Assembly: GCA_016839585.1 (NCBI GenBank)
Contig: JAEOTZ010000043.1
Location: 1-48,941 of the forward strand
Direction of reading: 5' to 3'
Source of the DNA: Promethearchaeota archaeon
GTDB lineage: Archaea > Asgardarchaeota > Lokiarchaeia > Sigyniarchaeales > SOKP01
DNA: 48,941 bases
Part shown: positions 17,504-27,102 of the stretch, piece after piece
Position numbering within the stretch: position 1 is the first letter of the stretch
How the letters are laid out: each line of letters opens with the position of its first letter
The notes under the pieces: generated by a model
The model's database searches: none
Told to the model about the DNA's origin: nothing
Seen by the model: the letters and a program-made list of their open reading frames with translations, nothing else
Program-made: the position numbers and the translations under genes

Positions 17504-17742
17504 AGGATATCCTTAAGAAGAAGTGTTTTTATGTAATTATAATTCTAACTATTTAAATTTTTAATAGTCTAAGAAAAATAATTTTTTAATCATTGATACG
17601 TAATGAATTTCAAATGAATTTCAATAGAATTTTCATTTAATCAGATTTTGAATTTACCTTTTTTTATTGTTTTTTCAAAATGCTCTAACTTTTTATAATT
17701 CCTTCTAAACATATTGATAAAATCAAGATTTTATCTACAGGC

Positions 17743-20523
17743 ATGCTTATTTTTTCACAATATTTGTGGATTATAGTGATATTCCTTGTATTTTTAATGA
17801 TTTTCAGCCTAATTTTTCTATGGTTAGCTGAGAGGGAAGATTCGATTAAAACTGTAGAACTTTATATTGCTTCTCTAATCTCTTTGATTCTTTTGGCTAA
17901 CATTTGTGAATTAAGAATATATCAAAAATTTGGTGATTCAGAGCTTGTTTTTCTTTTTGATATTGAACTGATTTCGATTTTATTTCTTTTTACAGCACTT
18001 TATTTTATTCTTCTAAAAAATATCAAGGCAGACTATATTATTTACATTCATTCATTAATTGCGATATTAACATCTCATATTTTCATTGCAGGAGTTATTG
18101 GCATCCTATTTGTCGGGACAATTATTATCATCTTAATCGGAGCAGTAATTTTTGCTATTATCCTTCCGTACGATAATGAATATAAAATCTTAACTGTTTT
18201 GGTAATTTTTTCACTTTTAATTTATGTATCAGTTTCTATTAACACTCTATTTTTAACAATAATCCTGCTAGTAATACTAGTTCCTGTTATTTCAATTGGC
18301 AATGAATCTTTTAGAAAAAAAATAATTTCTCTTTATCACGCAACTAAATTATCAAATAAAATTAATTTGAAGATTTTAAAAGTGTTTAATAAAGAAGAGA
18401 AGGAGGAAAAGGTCTCCTATTGGCTAACTAAGGTTAAAATTTTACAAGGAGCATTAGAAAAAAAAGAAGAGACACAAAACCCTAACCAAGAAAAAGAAAC
18501 CACATGGCTTCAGGATTTTTTTTCAAATAAATCTTACTATGGTCTTGAACTTGTTTCTCAAAATGATTTTAACTGGACTTTTTTAATAAAAGCAAGAACT
18601 CAGACTCAAGCTAGAATAAATGGGGAGGCTCTTTTAACTAGATTATCAAGTATCTATCCTGGTTTAGATGGTCAAATTGAGATATTACCAATTAAAAAAG
18701 AAAAACTTCATGATAAAAAATGTATTTTGGAAATAAAGCTTCCTAAACCTCCGTATTTAGAAAACTTTACCTTAATTTCTGATTTCATCAATCTTTTTCA
18801 CAGAAATAAGCAAAAAATTACATTACATATTATTTGGAAAAAAATAGCTCCAAGAAAAATTACAAAAGTTCGAAAAAAGATTGAAAAAATGAAATACAAA
18901 GATGAAAAGGAAAAAGAACAGCTTTCTAAAATGTGGCAAGATGATCTCTTTAAGATTAGAATGTTCGTTAACTATGAAATAATTGAAGAAGATCCAAAAT
19001 TAAGAGAAAGTGCCATTCAAATCATTGAAGGAGGAATTAGAAGCTTAACAATGTCGAGTAGAAATTCTAAAGAATCAGCTCGCCTTGAAAAAATTATCTC
19101 ACAAAATTCTATGAATTTTTTTCGTTTTAACTTATTTTCTGGTCATTATGTAACTCCAAATTGCGTTGATTTCAATTTTCCTGAGGTTATCCCATTAATA
19201 AAACCTTTTACTATTGAAAAAGAAAACATTAAACATAGACCTGTTCACGAGACTGATACAAATCACATTTTAATTGGGAGATATATCTTTAATGGAAGAT
19301 TAACAGAACGAAAAATCCTTATCCCAATAAGTGCTTTTTCTCAAAGTGCGGTAATCTTTGGTCAAATAGGAACAGGAAAAACATATTTATTATCTCAAGT
19401 TGTTAATGAACTTTATAATAAAGCTCCAGATATCGGAATATTAATCATTAACTTAGGTAAAGGCAGTCAGGAGGTATTTTATCACGTAGATAGAGTCATA
19501 AAATTTGGGTCTCCTGATTTTCGAGTCCCTTATTTTTTTCAAGGACCTTATTTAGAAAAAAGCTTACAAGAAACTGCTGCATATCTTATTGCTGCTTTAG
19601 GTTTGAAAAATATTGTCGTTAAAAACATGTTAAATGTTATGAAATCATTTACTTGTAGAGGAAATTCTCTGCCAAAATCTCTGGATATTTTATTTTTTAA
19701 CTTAGAAAAATTTTTTGAGCGTTTTCCTTATCATGTTAAATTTCAAACTAATATTCTTAGAGCACTTCAAAATCGGGTTCTTTCTCTTTTAACTAATGAA
19801 GAACTAAAAAAAATATTGGAATTAACTTCTGAAGTTCCTCAGTGGTTCCAAGAATGGAGAAATGGAAAAAAAATATATCTTGACCTCTCAATGTGTAATA
19901 TTTATGTTAAACGCTTGCTAACAAATGCAATATTTCAACTTGTTCGAACTCTAACTCCGGATGTAGAAGCAGGTACATTAAGAAACATAATAATAATAGA
20001 TGAGGCTCATCAAATCTTAGAAAAATCTACTTCAAGAAATTACGATGATGATGATTTTATATCTACAGAACAATTAGAAAAGATCTTCACAGAATTAATG
20101 AGAGAATTCCGGAGTAAAGGATTGTCGTTTATAATAGTTGAGCAAATCCCTTCAAGACTATTTGAAGCTGTAATAACACTTCCCAGTTTAAAGATCCTGT
20201 TTAGACTAGGATATCCATGCAATACTCTCTTTACCGGAAATGCTAAAGAACAAGATTATTTAATCCTCCAAAAAAAAAGACAAGCATTAGTTTTGAATGG
20301 CACTAGCGGAGAAAAATACGTTATCGAAACTTTAGATACTAAAATACAACCACAAATAGCCTACATGAATGGGACCTCTAAAAAAATATGCCATAATTGC
20401 AATAGTCTTATCGATTACGAAGCAAAATATTGTATGTTTTGTGGAAAAACTTTACTTCCTGATTTAAAAATGCCTTCTGAAGAGTCATATCTTGATTTTT
20501 TTGAAATAAAGGAGGATGATTAG
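17743..20523 (+). CDS. Membrane-anchored VirB4/HerA-type ATPase with zinc ribbon
   Basis: The protein has 926 residues. The N-terminal ~190 residues contain about six hydrophobic helices, so the ATPase is held at the membrane. Residues ~230-500 are a mixed domain (transport- or conjugation-type N-domain). The ATPase core has Walker A GQIGTGKT (540-547) and Walker B NIIIIDEAHQ (Asp753-Glu754), followed by 'GLSFIIVEQIPSRL' with the Gln of sensor-like strands, as in HerA/VirB4/TraC DNA or protein pumping ATPases. A C-terminal CxxC..CxxC zinc ribbon lies at ~883-901. The next gene starts 2 nt after its stop, behind an SD sequence inside this gene, so the two are translationally coupled. A role in DNA transfer or a secretion/conjugation machine is likely (inference); no relaxase is visible. 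Confidence 0.82.
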   Translation: MLIFSQYLWIIVIFLVFLMIFSLIFLWLAEREDSIKTVELYIASLISLILLANICELRIYQKFGDSELVFLFDIELISILFLFTALYFILLKNIKADYIIYIHSLIAILTSHIFIAGVIGILFVGTIIIILIGAVIFAIILPYDNEYKILTVLVIFSLLIYVSVSINTLFLTIILLVILVPVISIGNESFRKKIISLYHATKLSNKINLKILKVFNKEEKEEKVSYWLTKVKILQGALEKKEETQNPNQEKETTWLQDFFSNKSYYGLELVSQNDFNWTFLIKARTQTQARINGEALLTRLSSIYPGLDGQIEILPIKKEKLHDKKCILEIKLPKPPYLENFTLISDFINLFHRNKQKITLHIIWKKIAPRKITKVRKKIEKMKYKDEKEKEQLSKMWQDDLFKIRMFVNYEIIEEDPKLRESAIQIIEGGIRSLTMSSRNSKESARLEKIISQNSMNFFRFNLFSGHYVTPNCVDFNFPEVIPLIKPFTIEKENIKHRPVHETDTNHILIGRYIFNGRLTERKILIPISAFSQSAVIFGQIGTGKTYLLSQVVNELYNKAPDIGILIINLGKGSQEVFYHVDRVIKFGSPDFRVPYFFQGPYLEKSLQETAAYLIAALGLKNIVVKNMLNVMKSFTCRGNSLPKSLDILFFNLEKFFERFPYHVKFQTNILRALQNRVLSLLTNEELKKILELTSEVPQWFQEWRNGKKIYLDLSMCNIYVKRLLTNAIFQLVRTLTPDVEAGTLRNIIIIDEAHQILEKSTSRNYDDDDFISTEQLEKIFTELMREFRSKGLSFIIVEQIPSRLFEAVITLPSLKILFRLGYPCNTLFTGNAKEQDYLILQKKRQALVLNGTSGEKYVIETLDTKIQPQIAYMNGTSKKICHNCNSLIDYEAKYCMFCGKTLLPDLKMPSEESYLDFFEIKEDD
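20511..20515 (+). promoter_or_regulatory. Shine-Dalgarno of the Hint gene
   Basis: GGAGG (in GGAGGATGAT) is an almost full match to the anti-SD. It ends 9 nt before the ATG at 20525 and directly abuts an ATG at 20516, so the start at 20525 is the real one. Confidence 0.8.
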
Positions 20524-20524
20524 A

Positions 20525-22642
20525 ATGAGTGAATATGGAAATCAAGAAGTTCAAGATGATAATGAAGAAGTTGAAGACGAACAAGAACTTGATAAGACTA
20601 TTAGTAATAATAAAGAAATTAATTTAGAGGATTTTGAACCTATTAATAATCAAAACATTGAATTAGATGGAGAGAGTTTTAAGCCATCTTATAATATAGA
20701 AACTGATATTTATGAGTACCAGTTTGAAATATCTAACAATTTAACTATTGAAAATTCCTATAAAGAATTCGAACCAATCCACGATGAAAAGAATGTGCTC
20801 GCTTGTAACGCACCAGACATTGATAATTCATGGATTCAATCAATAGTTAACGATCCAACTTTAACGACAAATGAAAAAATTGAAAAGTTAGAGAAGAGTA
20901 AGCGTAAAGTGTCGAAGAACTCCGAATTATCGGGTATAGAAAAAAAAAAAATATCAAGTGCGATTGATGATGCTATAACTAAATTATCAAAAGGATTTGT
21001 ATTTACCAGTTCTATTCCATCAAATAGGGATGCTACAGGTAAAAATAACACATCCGACCCTAAAGATAATCAGAACTCTACTCAAAGTGAAAAAGAAGAT
21101 CTGTATCATGCAAATGAAGACTCTAAAGAATTTAAAGAAGAAGGTAAATCTAAAAATCTAGAAAAACAATCAGAAGAAATTCTTAATGAGATTGAAAAAC
21201 CAAAAACAGTTGAAAAAGAGTATGAAGATATAATAAATGCTAATGAACTCGTCTTATTACACGATAATAAATCTAATTTATATAGGTTAACTGAAATCAG
21301 AAATGCTCAAATTCAGGAATATGATTCTACTATAGGATTAAATAATTTTTCTCAAAGAGCTGAAAAAATTGATGTAGATAAATTAATGAAATTACCTGAA
21401 GATGGATCTATCAATATCATTTGTAAACATGGTGAAATATCGGTTTCAGAATCTCATTCTCTACTCTCAGTTGATAATAATTTGAATATTATCGAAATCA
21501 ATGCTAAAGAAATCAAGCCTGGCACACCTATTCTAATACCACGAATCCTAGAAGTAAAAGAAAACTCAGCTCCTTTAGATCTAAGCAATTGTGGAGAAGT
21601 TGTTAAAAAAAATAATAAAGAATATATTAGAGAAGCAAGAACAGAATGTAATCGCTTTATTGAGAAAAATTTCGAATTAGGATATATTTTGGGACAATAC
21701 TGCTCAGAAGGCTCTATGAATCTAGTAACATTAACTTCTAATAGTGATAAAAAAGTAGTAGAAAAGGTAAAAAATTTTGTAGAAAAGAACTTTGGTTTGA
21801 ATCCTAGTTTAAGCAAATATAAATCAAAAGATTATAAAACTATTTATGAATTAAATTGTAGGAGTAAATTAGCTAAAAAAGTATTTACAAAGGGTTTAGG
21901 ATTGAAACCTAAACATGCTCCATATAAAGAAATCCCCCCATTTCTTTATAATGCTCCAAAAGAATGTGTTAAAGGATTTCTTAAAAGCTACCTCAAAGGA
22001 GATGGATCAATTGGAGATTATCGCCGAAAAAATTCTCCAAAACGGGATGTATACATTAGATATAATACATCTTCTAGAAAAATGGCATTTGGATTAAATT
22101 TCTTATTTAAGAGATTTGGTATTGATGCAACTGTATTTAAAAGAGAATTTGATAATATAGAGCATCCAAATTGGCATGATAATTATAGTTTACGAATCAC
22201 AGGTAAAAGAAATTTGAATATTTTACAACAAAATATTCATAATGTTCCTGAGTATAGCAAGTTTGCACGAGACAAATCCCCAGAAATAAATATAAATCCT
22301 TGGATTAAAAAACTTGATAAAAAAATGAAGGAACAATACGGAATATCTCTAAGGATGCTTGCAGAACAACAAAAAATTCCTCATATGGCAGCAAAATGTG
22401 CCCAAGAAAATAATTTAAAAAATTTATCTGAAGGTAATTTATTAAAAACTTTAGATTATCTTAAAAAACAAAACTATAAAACACCTACAATAGAGAAATT
22501 ACAGATTTTTGAAAACAATACTTTCACCCGAGTAAAAGAAATAAAAAAAAATAATAATCAAGAGAATATTTATAATCTGTCGATTGCTGACAATAATAGT
22601 TATATCGCTGGAATAGGGCACATTTATATAAAAAAAAATTAA
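20525..22642 (+). CDS. Hint-domain protein with LAGLIDADG endonuclease (intein-like)
   Basis: The protein has 705 residues. The N-terminal ~235 are acidic and low-complexity, probably disordered. The rest looks like an intein: 'ANELVLLHDN' in place of block A, block B-like VSESHSLL with His311, two LAGLIDADG motifs (LGYILGQYCSEG from 385; LKSYLKGDGSIG from 486), and a C-terminal block F/G-like stretch IYNLSIADNNSYIAG. The nucleophile Cys/Ser at intein position 1 is not seen, and the C-terminal His-Asn plus extein is replaced by HIYIKKN and a stop. Protein splicing is therefore probably lost, leaving a free-standing Hint/homing endonuclease. Two LAGLIDADG motifs, both with acidic residues, could still cut DNA. 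It is coupled to the ATPase gene. Confidence 0.8.
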   Translation: MSEYGNQEVQDDNEEVEDEQELDKTISNNKEINLEDFEPINNQNIELDGESFKPSYNIETDIYEYQFEISNNLTIENSYKEFEPIHDEKNVLACNAPDIDNSWIQSIVNDPTLTTNEKIEKLEKSKRKVSKNSELSGIEKKKISSAIDDAITKLSKGFVFTSSIPSNRDATGKNNTSDPKDNQNSTQSEKEDLYHANEDSKEFKEEGKSKNLEKQSEEILNEIEKPKTVEKEYEDIINANELVLLHDNKSNLYRLTEIRNAQIQEYDSTIGLNNFSQRAEKIDVDKLMKLPEDGSINIICKHGEISVSESHSLLSVDNNLNIIEINAKEIKPGTPILIPRILEVKENSAPLDLSNCGEVVKKNNKEYIREARTECNRFIEKNFELGYILGQYCSEGSMNLVTLTSNSDKKVVEKVKNFVEKNFGLNPSLSKYKSKDYKTIYELNCRSKLAKKVFTKGLGLKPKHAPYKEIPPFLYNAPKECVKGFLKSYLKGDGSIGDYRRKNSPKRDVYIRYNTSSRKMAFGLNFLFKRFGIDATVFKREFDNIEHPNWHDNYSLRITGKRNLNILQQNIHNVPEYSKFARDKSPEININPWIKKLDKKMKEQYGISLRMLAEQQKIPHMAAKCAQENNLKNLSEGNLLKTLDYLKKQNYKTPTIEKLQIFENNTFTRVKEIKKNNNQENIYNLSIADNNSYIAGIGHIYIKKN

Positions 22643-24771
22643 TTAAATAAATATCTTTTTCTTGATTCCCATTCAGCCTTTTTCCCCGGATTATACCTAC
22701 TTACATCGCTATAATAACCCGTTATCCTGGAATATACTTTTACGTCTATAGAGTTACATTGGGGACAAGAAAATTGCCCCCCTCGGAACATTCTCTTACA
22801 CGATGGACAATATGTAAAATCTATTGTATATGCAAAGTAAGCTGTGTTAGTATTAAGACAAATATTTTTTGTAAGTTCCCATAAACCATTAATATCTGGC
22901 TTTTGCTCTCCAAGCCAAATATGTGTTATAACACCACCATTTACTATAGGATGGAACTCCCCCTGTTTTATAATTCTTTCTGATAATGGAATATCAGCAT
23001 CATATCTGAAGTGATCTGAATTTGTATAATAAGCAGAATGACCTGATGATTGAACAATTGCTTTTTTTGGAAAATGTCTTAAATCCAATCTTGCTAGGCG
23101 ATTAGCTGCTTGTTCACTAGGTTGTTCCCAAAGAGAATATGATTTCCTATCTCTTTCAGTCATGGAATTACATTTTGCTACCATATAATTTAAGATTTTT
23201 TTCCCCAGTTCATAAGATGTACCATCTTCGTGTAATTCATAACCAGTTAAACTTTTAACTGCTTCATTTAATCCCGTAAATCCTATTGAAACGTTCTGAT
23301 CTTTTATATTGAAAATCGGCTTACCATTAATTTTACCACTACAGAGAGGTAAATGTCCAGTTTTCAATCTTTTTTCCATTAAATTCCATTTTTTACGTAG
23401 AATTCTAGCAGAAAGCTCCATTTTCTCATCCAATATCGTGAAATAGTGATCTTCATTTTCAGATAAATAAGCATACCGAGGAAGATTTAAACTTACACTT
23501 TGTAGTGAACCAATAGTAACATAATTGTCCCATATATTTGCTGTTTTCCTTTTTTCAGGATCAAGAATACATTGCTCAATAATTTGATTACCACTTAGAA
23601 ATTTTCTGCAACATTGACTATGAATTTCATCTGGCATCCAATCTGGACACATGTTAAGAAAATATGGAGTTCCCATTGTTGCGACTTCTTCCATAATTTT
23701 TAGATAAGATGATTCAAATTCCTTTAACCAATCCTTCTTTATTTTAATTTCATGTTTAGGAAAAGCAAAAAGCTTACCATTATAATCACCTTGAATATAG
23801 ACATCAGTTAAGGCATCAAATAATTTGAGGCATTCATCCTTATAATCCCCATATTTTCCAACTATTTCTCCATGAGGTCCAACAGCAGGAATATCTAACA
23901 AACCTTTTGGAACAGTAGGAGTACAAGAAATAGAGGTAAAAGGCACTTGACCACCTCTTGCAGCAAAAATTTGATTTGTCTCAAAAATTAAACACTGCAT
24001 AGATTGTTCAATTTCTCTATCAGAAACTTGTTTAGCATATGGTGCCAAAAAGGTTGTAATATAATCATAGCCTTGACCACCTGAAAATTCACCTTGAATG
24101 ATCCCTAACCATTTTGCCAGGTGAGTAACAGCTACCCGCAAGTTTCCTGCTGGACCAGATCTGCTACAATGGGCCCAACTATCAACTGGAGGTAAACCAT
24201 GCTCAAGAATTAACCTAGGATCCCATTCCTGACAGAATGGACGTAAATCGAAATAACGGAGCATATGAATATGAATATCTCCATAAAGATGGGCGTGAGC
24301 TTCTTCTGAATCTAAAATTCTTAATAGGGCATATTCATCTGATATTCTATTTGCTGCCCAATGATGGATACTTTCTGGATTCATATCTTGATTTGCATTT
24401 TCATTAACACCATTCTCTAAAATAGCTTCATAATCCATTAATGGCATTCCAATTCTAGTATATAACTTTCTTTCCTCTTCAAAATGTTGTTCTGATAAGA
24501 TAGAACATACTATTTCTCTAATATGAGGGCCAGAGAGAAAACGAATACCAGATGAGATAATTCTTCTCACCACAAATTCAGTGATCTTATCAGCTGACTC
24601 TTTATCTAATCCTGTTTCTCTAATAATACTTTGTTCAATTTTTAACGGATCAAAGGATACTACGTCGCCTTCAGTTCTAAAAACTCTCGGTAATAAATTT
24701 TTTAATAAATTACTTTTTAAATTTTCTTCTTTTTTATCTTTTACAGTTTCAGAATTTGGAACCAAAACCAA
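22639..24771 (-). CDS. nrdD: Anaerobic ribonucleoside-triphosphate reductase
   Basis: Class III ribonucleotide reductase, making dNTPs under anoxic conditions. Of 710 residues, the N-terminal ~110 form an ATP-cone (FRTEGDVVSFDPLKIEQSI) for allosteric control. The core barrel contains 'GGQGYDYITTFLAPYAK' and SISCTPTVP. The C-terminus has the zinc site CPSC..CPQC (655/658/669/672) and the glycyl radical loop RITGYYSDV with Gly685 followed by NPGK. The start is TTG at 24771, supported by GTGAT ~9-13 nt upstream. An NrdG activase, needed to form the radical, is not in the window. The stop overlaps the convergent Hint gene by 4 nt. An oxygen-sensitive enzyme as the only reductase here fits an anaerobe. 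Confidence 0.95.
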   Translation of the reverse strand: MVLVPNSETVKDKKEENLKSNLLKNLLPRVFRTEGDVVSFDPLKIEQSIIRETGLDKESADKITEFVVRRIISSGIRFLSGPHIREIVCSILSEQHFEEERKLYTRIGMPLMDYEAILENGVNENANQDMNPESIHHWAANRISDEYALLRILDSEEAHAHLYGDIHIHMLRYFDLRPFCQEWDPRLILEHGLPPVDSWAHCSRSGPAGNLRVAVTHLAKWLGIIQGEFSGGQGYDYITTFLAPYAKQVSDREIEQSMQCLIFETNQIFAARGGQVPFTSISCTPTVPKGLLDIPAVGPHGEIVGKYGDYKDECLKLFDALTDVYIQGDYNGKLFAFPKHEIKIKKDWLKEFESSYLKIMEEVATMGTPYFLNMCPDWMPDEIHSQCCRKFLSGNQIIEQCILDPEKRKTANIWDNYVTIGSLQSVSLNLPRYAYLSENEDHYFTILDEKMELSARILRKKWNLMEKRLKTGHLPLCSGKINGKPIFNIKDQNVSIGFTGLNEAVKSLTGYELHEDGTSYELGKKILNYMVAKCNSMTERDRKSYSLWEQPSEQAANRLARLDLRHFPKKAIVQSSGHSAYYTNSDHFRYDADIPLSERIIKQGEFHPIVNGGVITHIWLGEQKPDINGLWELTKNICLNTNTAYFAYTIDFTYCPSCKRMFRGGQFSCPQCNSIDVKVYSRITGYYSDVSRYNPGKKAEWESRKRYLFN

Positions 24772-25193
24772 TTTAAACCATCACATTTTTAATTTTTTTC
24801 TATTCTTATACAATAAAAAGGCATAATATTGGGCTAACAATCAAATAATTTTGTCGGCAATATGAACTGAATCAAAAGAATTATTTAATGTTTATTATCG
24901 TTAATATTTTACCTCTTTTGATATAAAAATTTATTTGTTTTTTCAATTTAAATTTAATTTATTAACTCCTTATTTGAAATTTGATAACTTGGCTATTTAA
25001 ATTACGAAAAAAATGTTTAATTTTCAGACTGATTCTAAAATGTTATACTGTATCTATGTGATTCCAATTTATTTGTAAATTTGTCGTTAAATTAGTATTT
25101 TTTATTGAATTATCAAAAAAAATTTTATAAGAAGTAATTATGAGTATATTTAAATAAAAAAATTTGAGAACTAATATTAAAGGTTATTCTTAC
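24772..25193. other. Intergenic region between divergent nrdD and cupin genes
   Basis: 422 nt, very AT-rich, with no open frame of protein-like quality and no tRNA-like fold. It must hold the nrdD promoter on the minus strand and the cupin promoter on the plus strand; a plus-strand TATA-like ATATTTAAATAA (25146-25157) lies ~40 nt before the cupin ATG. Otherwise I see nothing in it. Confidence 0.4.
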
Positions 25194-25523
25194 ATGAAGA
25201 GATATATAGTTAATAAAAATGAGGTTCAACCAATAAAAGCTTTAGAAGGAATTTACAGAAGAACATTGATATATAACGATGATATGATGCTCTGTTTATT
25301 TATACTCAAAAAAGGGGTTAAAATTCCTCTCCATAATCATAAAGAAACTCAAATTGGATATGTTATAAGCGGTAAAGTAAAATTTTTTACTGAAGAAAGT
25401 GAATTTATTGCGAAAGAAGGTGATAGCTACGTTTTTAATTCAAATGAAAAGCATGGAGCGTTTATTTTAGAAGATACTGAGGTTATTGATGTCTTTAATC
25501 CTTCTAGAGATGATTATAAATAA
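25194..25523 (+). CDS. Small cupin-domain protein
   Basis: The protein has 109 residues from the ATG at 25194; an in-frame TTG at 25164 is possible but adds a non-cupin segment. The cupin motif 1 is clear: IPLHNHKETQIGYVISGKV (two His, one Glu for metal binding), followed by motif 2-like GDSYVFNSNEKHGAFI. A single-domain cupin may bind a metal and a small ligand, as a sensor, isomerase or dioxygenase; the substrate cannot be deduced. It is convergent with a small membrane protein (44-nt gap). Confidence 0.88.
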   Translation: MKRYIVNKNEVQPIKALEGIYRRTLIYNDDMMLCLFILKKGVKIPLHNHKETQIGYVISGKVKFFTEESEFIAKEGDSYVFNSNEKHGAFILEDTEVIDVFNPSRDDYK

Positions 25524-25566
25524 AATCCTATTGATTATTAGAGGAGTAAGATTTTGAGCTATAAAT

Positions 25567-25920
25567 TTACCACACATATACTGCAACAGCAAAAATCGCA
25601 AACATACAAAGAAAGAATTCAGCTAACAACCAATCGTAAAAAAATTCCTTTTTCTTATCCCTATTATTTTTTATTTTTGTTGCCAATCCAAAACTTATGG
25701 CTGAATTAGTTCCTAAAAAAATTATTAAGCTAAACGACATAGCATCTATCGTTATGTCAATTGCTCCTAAAAGGATATCAAAAAGCATCCATACACCAAC
25801 AAATCCCCCCAAAGCGAATAGAAAAAACCATCCAGAAAATTGTATAATTTTCTCAAATCTTATATCTATTTCATACCTATTAGTTGGTTGTATAATGCGT
25901 TTTTTCTTAAATTTTGACAT
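25567..25920 (-). CDS. Small membrane protein, three predicted helices
   Basis: The protein has 117 residues from the ATG at 25920. The basic N-terminus (MSKFKKKRIIQ) is followed by hydrophobic segments at about 30-50, 58-80 and 95-117, and it ends directly in the third helix (AVAVYVW). Basic residues between helices 2 and 3 (KIKNNRDKKKE) suggest that the loop is cytoplasmic. Size and topology resemble small membrane-insertion components, but I see no specific signature and leave it unassigned. Its 3' end faces the cupin gene, and NAC follows upstream on the same strand. Confidence 0.8.
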   Translation of the reverse strand: MSKFKKKRIIQPTNRYEIDIRFEKIIQFSGWFFLFALGGFVGVWMLFDILLGAIDITIDAMSFSLIIFLGTNSAISFGLATKIKNNRDKKKEFFYDWLLAEFFLCMFAIFAVAVYVW

Positions 25921-26008
25921 TTTAGATTATGATTTATGATTATTTTATAATATAAATTTTTATGATTCTTAATTTTTATTTTTTGAGTTAATTAAATTAA
26001 ATATTCAA

Positions 26009-26488
26009 TCAAGGTCTATTCTTTAAGAACAGAATAGCTTTAGCAATATCTCCATTGCATTCTCTTAATACAGATTCTGCTTCTTTTGGATCTACATTTG
26101 CTTGTGCTGCAACTAACATTATATCATTTTCAGTTATTGTAGGTTTTATTTCAGATTCATCTAGAGGTTCTGCTTCTACTCTGTCTTCCTGTTCTGAAAT
26201 AGCTATCTCATCTGGCAAAAATTCTTCTGTTTCTCCGATTACTTGATATATTTCTTGACCAGATTGCTTCATTAATATCACTTCCGGTTGATTAATAACT
26301 AATGTTTTATTAGGACTTTCAATTATTACTCTAGTTGCATCTACCTGATCCATTTCTACACCCTGCTGTGCCATTCTTCTACGCATCTGCCTTGATCCAA
26401 ATTGTGACCCTTCTCGGTGTTTAACGGTCTGAGGTCTTTTTGGTTTACTTTTTTGCTTTTCTTGCATTTCTTTTGGTAATTTTACCAT
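26009..26488 (-). CDS. nac: Nascent polypeptide-associated complex protein, UBA domain
   Basis: The archaeal homologue of eukaryotic NAC-alpha, which forms dimers at the ribosome exit and contacts emerging chains. Residues ~20-110 have a basic start (GSRQMRRRMAQQGVEM) and the NAC beta-barrel (ATRVIIESPNKTLVINQPEV, then GQEIYQVIGE). The C-terminal ~45 residues (TENDIMLVAAQANVDPKEAE...GDIAKAILFL) are a UBA domain. The ATG at 26488 is chosen because GTGAT lies 4 nt upstream; a GTG at 26497 is the alternative. It is followed downstream by nothing in the operon, and preceded by the PUA protein and PAN on the same strand, a protein-birth-and-quality cluster. Confidence 0.93.
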   Translation of the reverse strand: MVKLPKEMQEKQKSKPKRPQTVKHREGSQFGSRQMRRRMAQQGVEMDQVDATRVIIESPNKTLVINQPEVILMKQSGQEIYQVIGETEEFLPDEIAISEQEDRVEAEPLDESEIKPTITENDIMLVAAQANVDPKEAESVLRECNGDIAKAILFLKNRP

Positions 26489-26539
26489 TTTTATCACAAT
26501 ATAAGTTATTTATCTAATAATTATATAATTAATTGAAAT

Positions 26540-27031
26540 TTATATTTTTGATTTATGGACTCCTTTTCTAACATTTATAGCAATACCACTCGAAAAAGAT
26601 TTTATACAAGGAACAGGAATTTTTATTCTACCAATAGCCAATAACTCATCATTTTGATTCACAATAATAACCTCATCTAGTGGTCTTAATGTATCATCAA
26701 TCTCAACAACATGTTTACAAAAAACATTTCTACCTTTTTTAATAAATTCTGAGATATCAATTAGTACTACAACTCTTAATCTCGGAGTTATGCAGTTTTC
26801 AATTATTTTTTTAGCAGAGTATAAGCTTAATGTAAAAAAACCGTTCTTAGGCTTTAATGTGAGTAATAAGTTATTCTTATAATAAATATATCTAATTCTA
26901 TTTGTATTTTTTGATCGTTCAATGTGAATATTTTTCATATCATCGAATAAGATATCAGTTATATCGGTACCAAATTGATAATCTGAAATACCTTTAATTT
27001 TTCTTAAGTCTAGTAAAAATTCAGTTCCCAT
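26540..27031 (-). CDS. PUA-domain RNA-binding protein
   Basis: The protein has 163 residues from the ATG at 27031; a TTG at 27046 would add five. The C-terminal ~75 residues are a PUA domain: FCKHVVEIDDTLRPLDEVII then NDELLAIGRIKIPVPCIKSF and GIAINVRKG, matching the archaeal PUA consensus in tRNA- or rRNA-modifying and MCT-1-like proteins. The N-terminal ~85 residues form a compact alpha/beta module with no catalytic motif seen. PUA domains bind structured RNA. It lies between NAC and PAN on one strand, with gaps of ~50-70 nt, suggesting a shared transcript and a link to translation. Confidence 0.82.
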   Translation of the reverse strand: MGTEFLLDLRKIKGISDYQFGTDITDILFDDMKNIHIERSKNTNRIRYIYYKNNLLLTLKPKNGFFTLSLYSAKKIIENCITPRLRVVVLIDISEFIKKGRNVFCKHVVEIDDTLRPLDEVIIVNQNDELLAIGRIKIPVPCIKSFSSGIAINVRKGVHKSKI

Positions 27032-27102
27032 TTTAAATTCTATCAAAGATTTGTTACTTTAAAAAAGAGTTTAGGGAATAAATAGTTAATATAAAAATAG
27101 AA

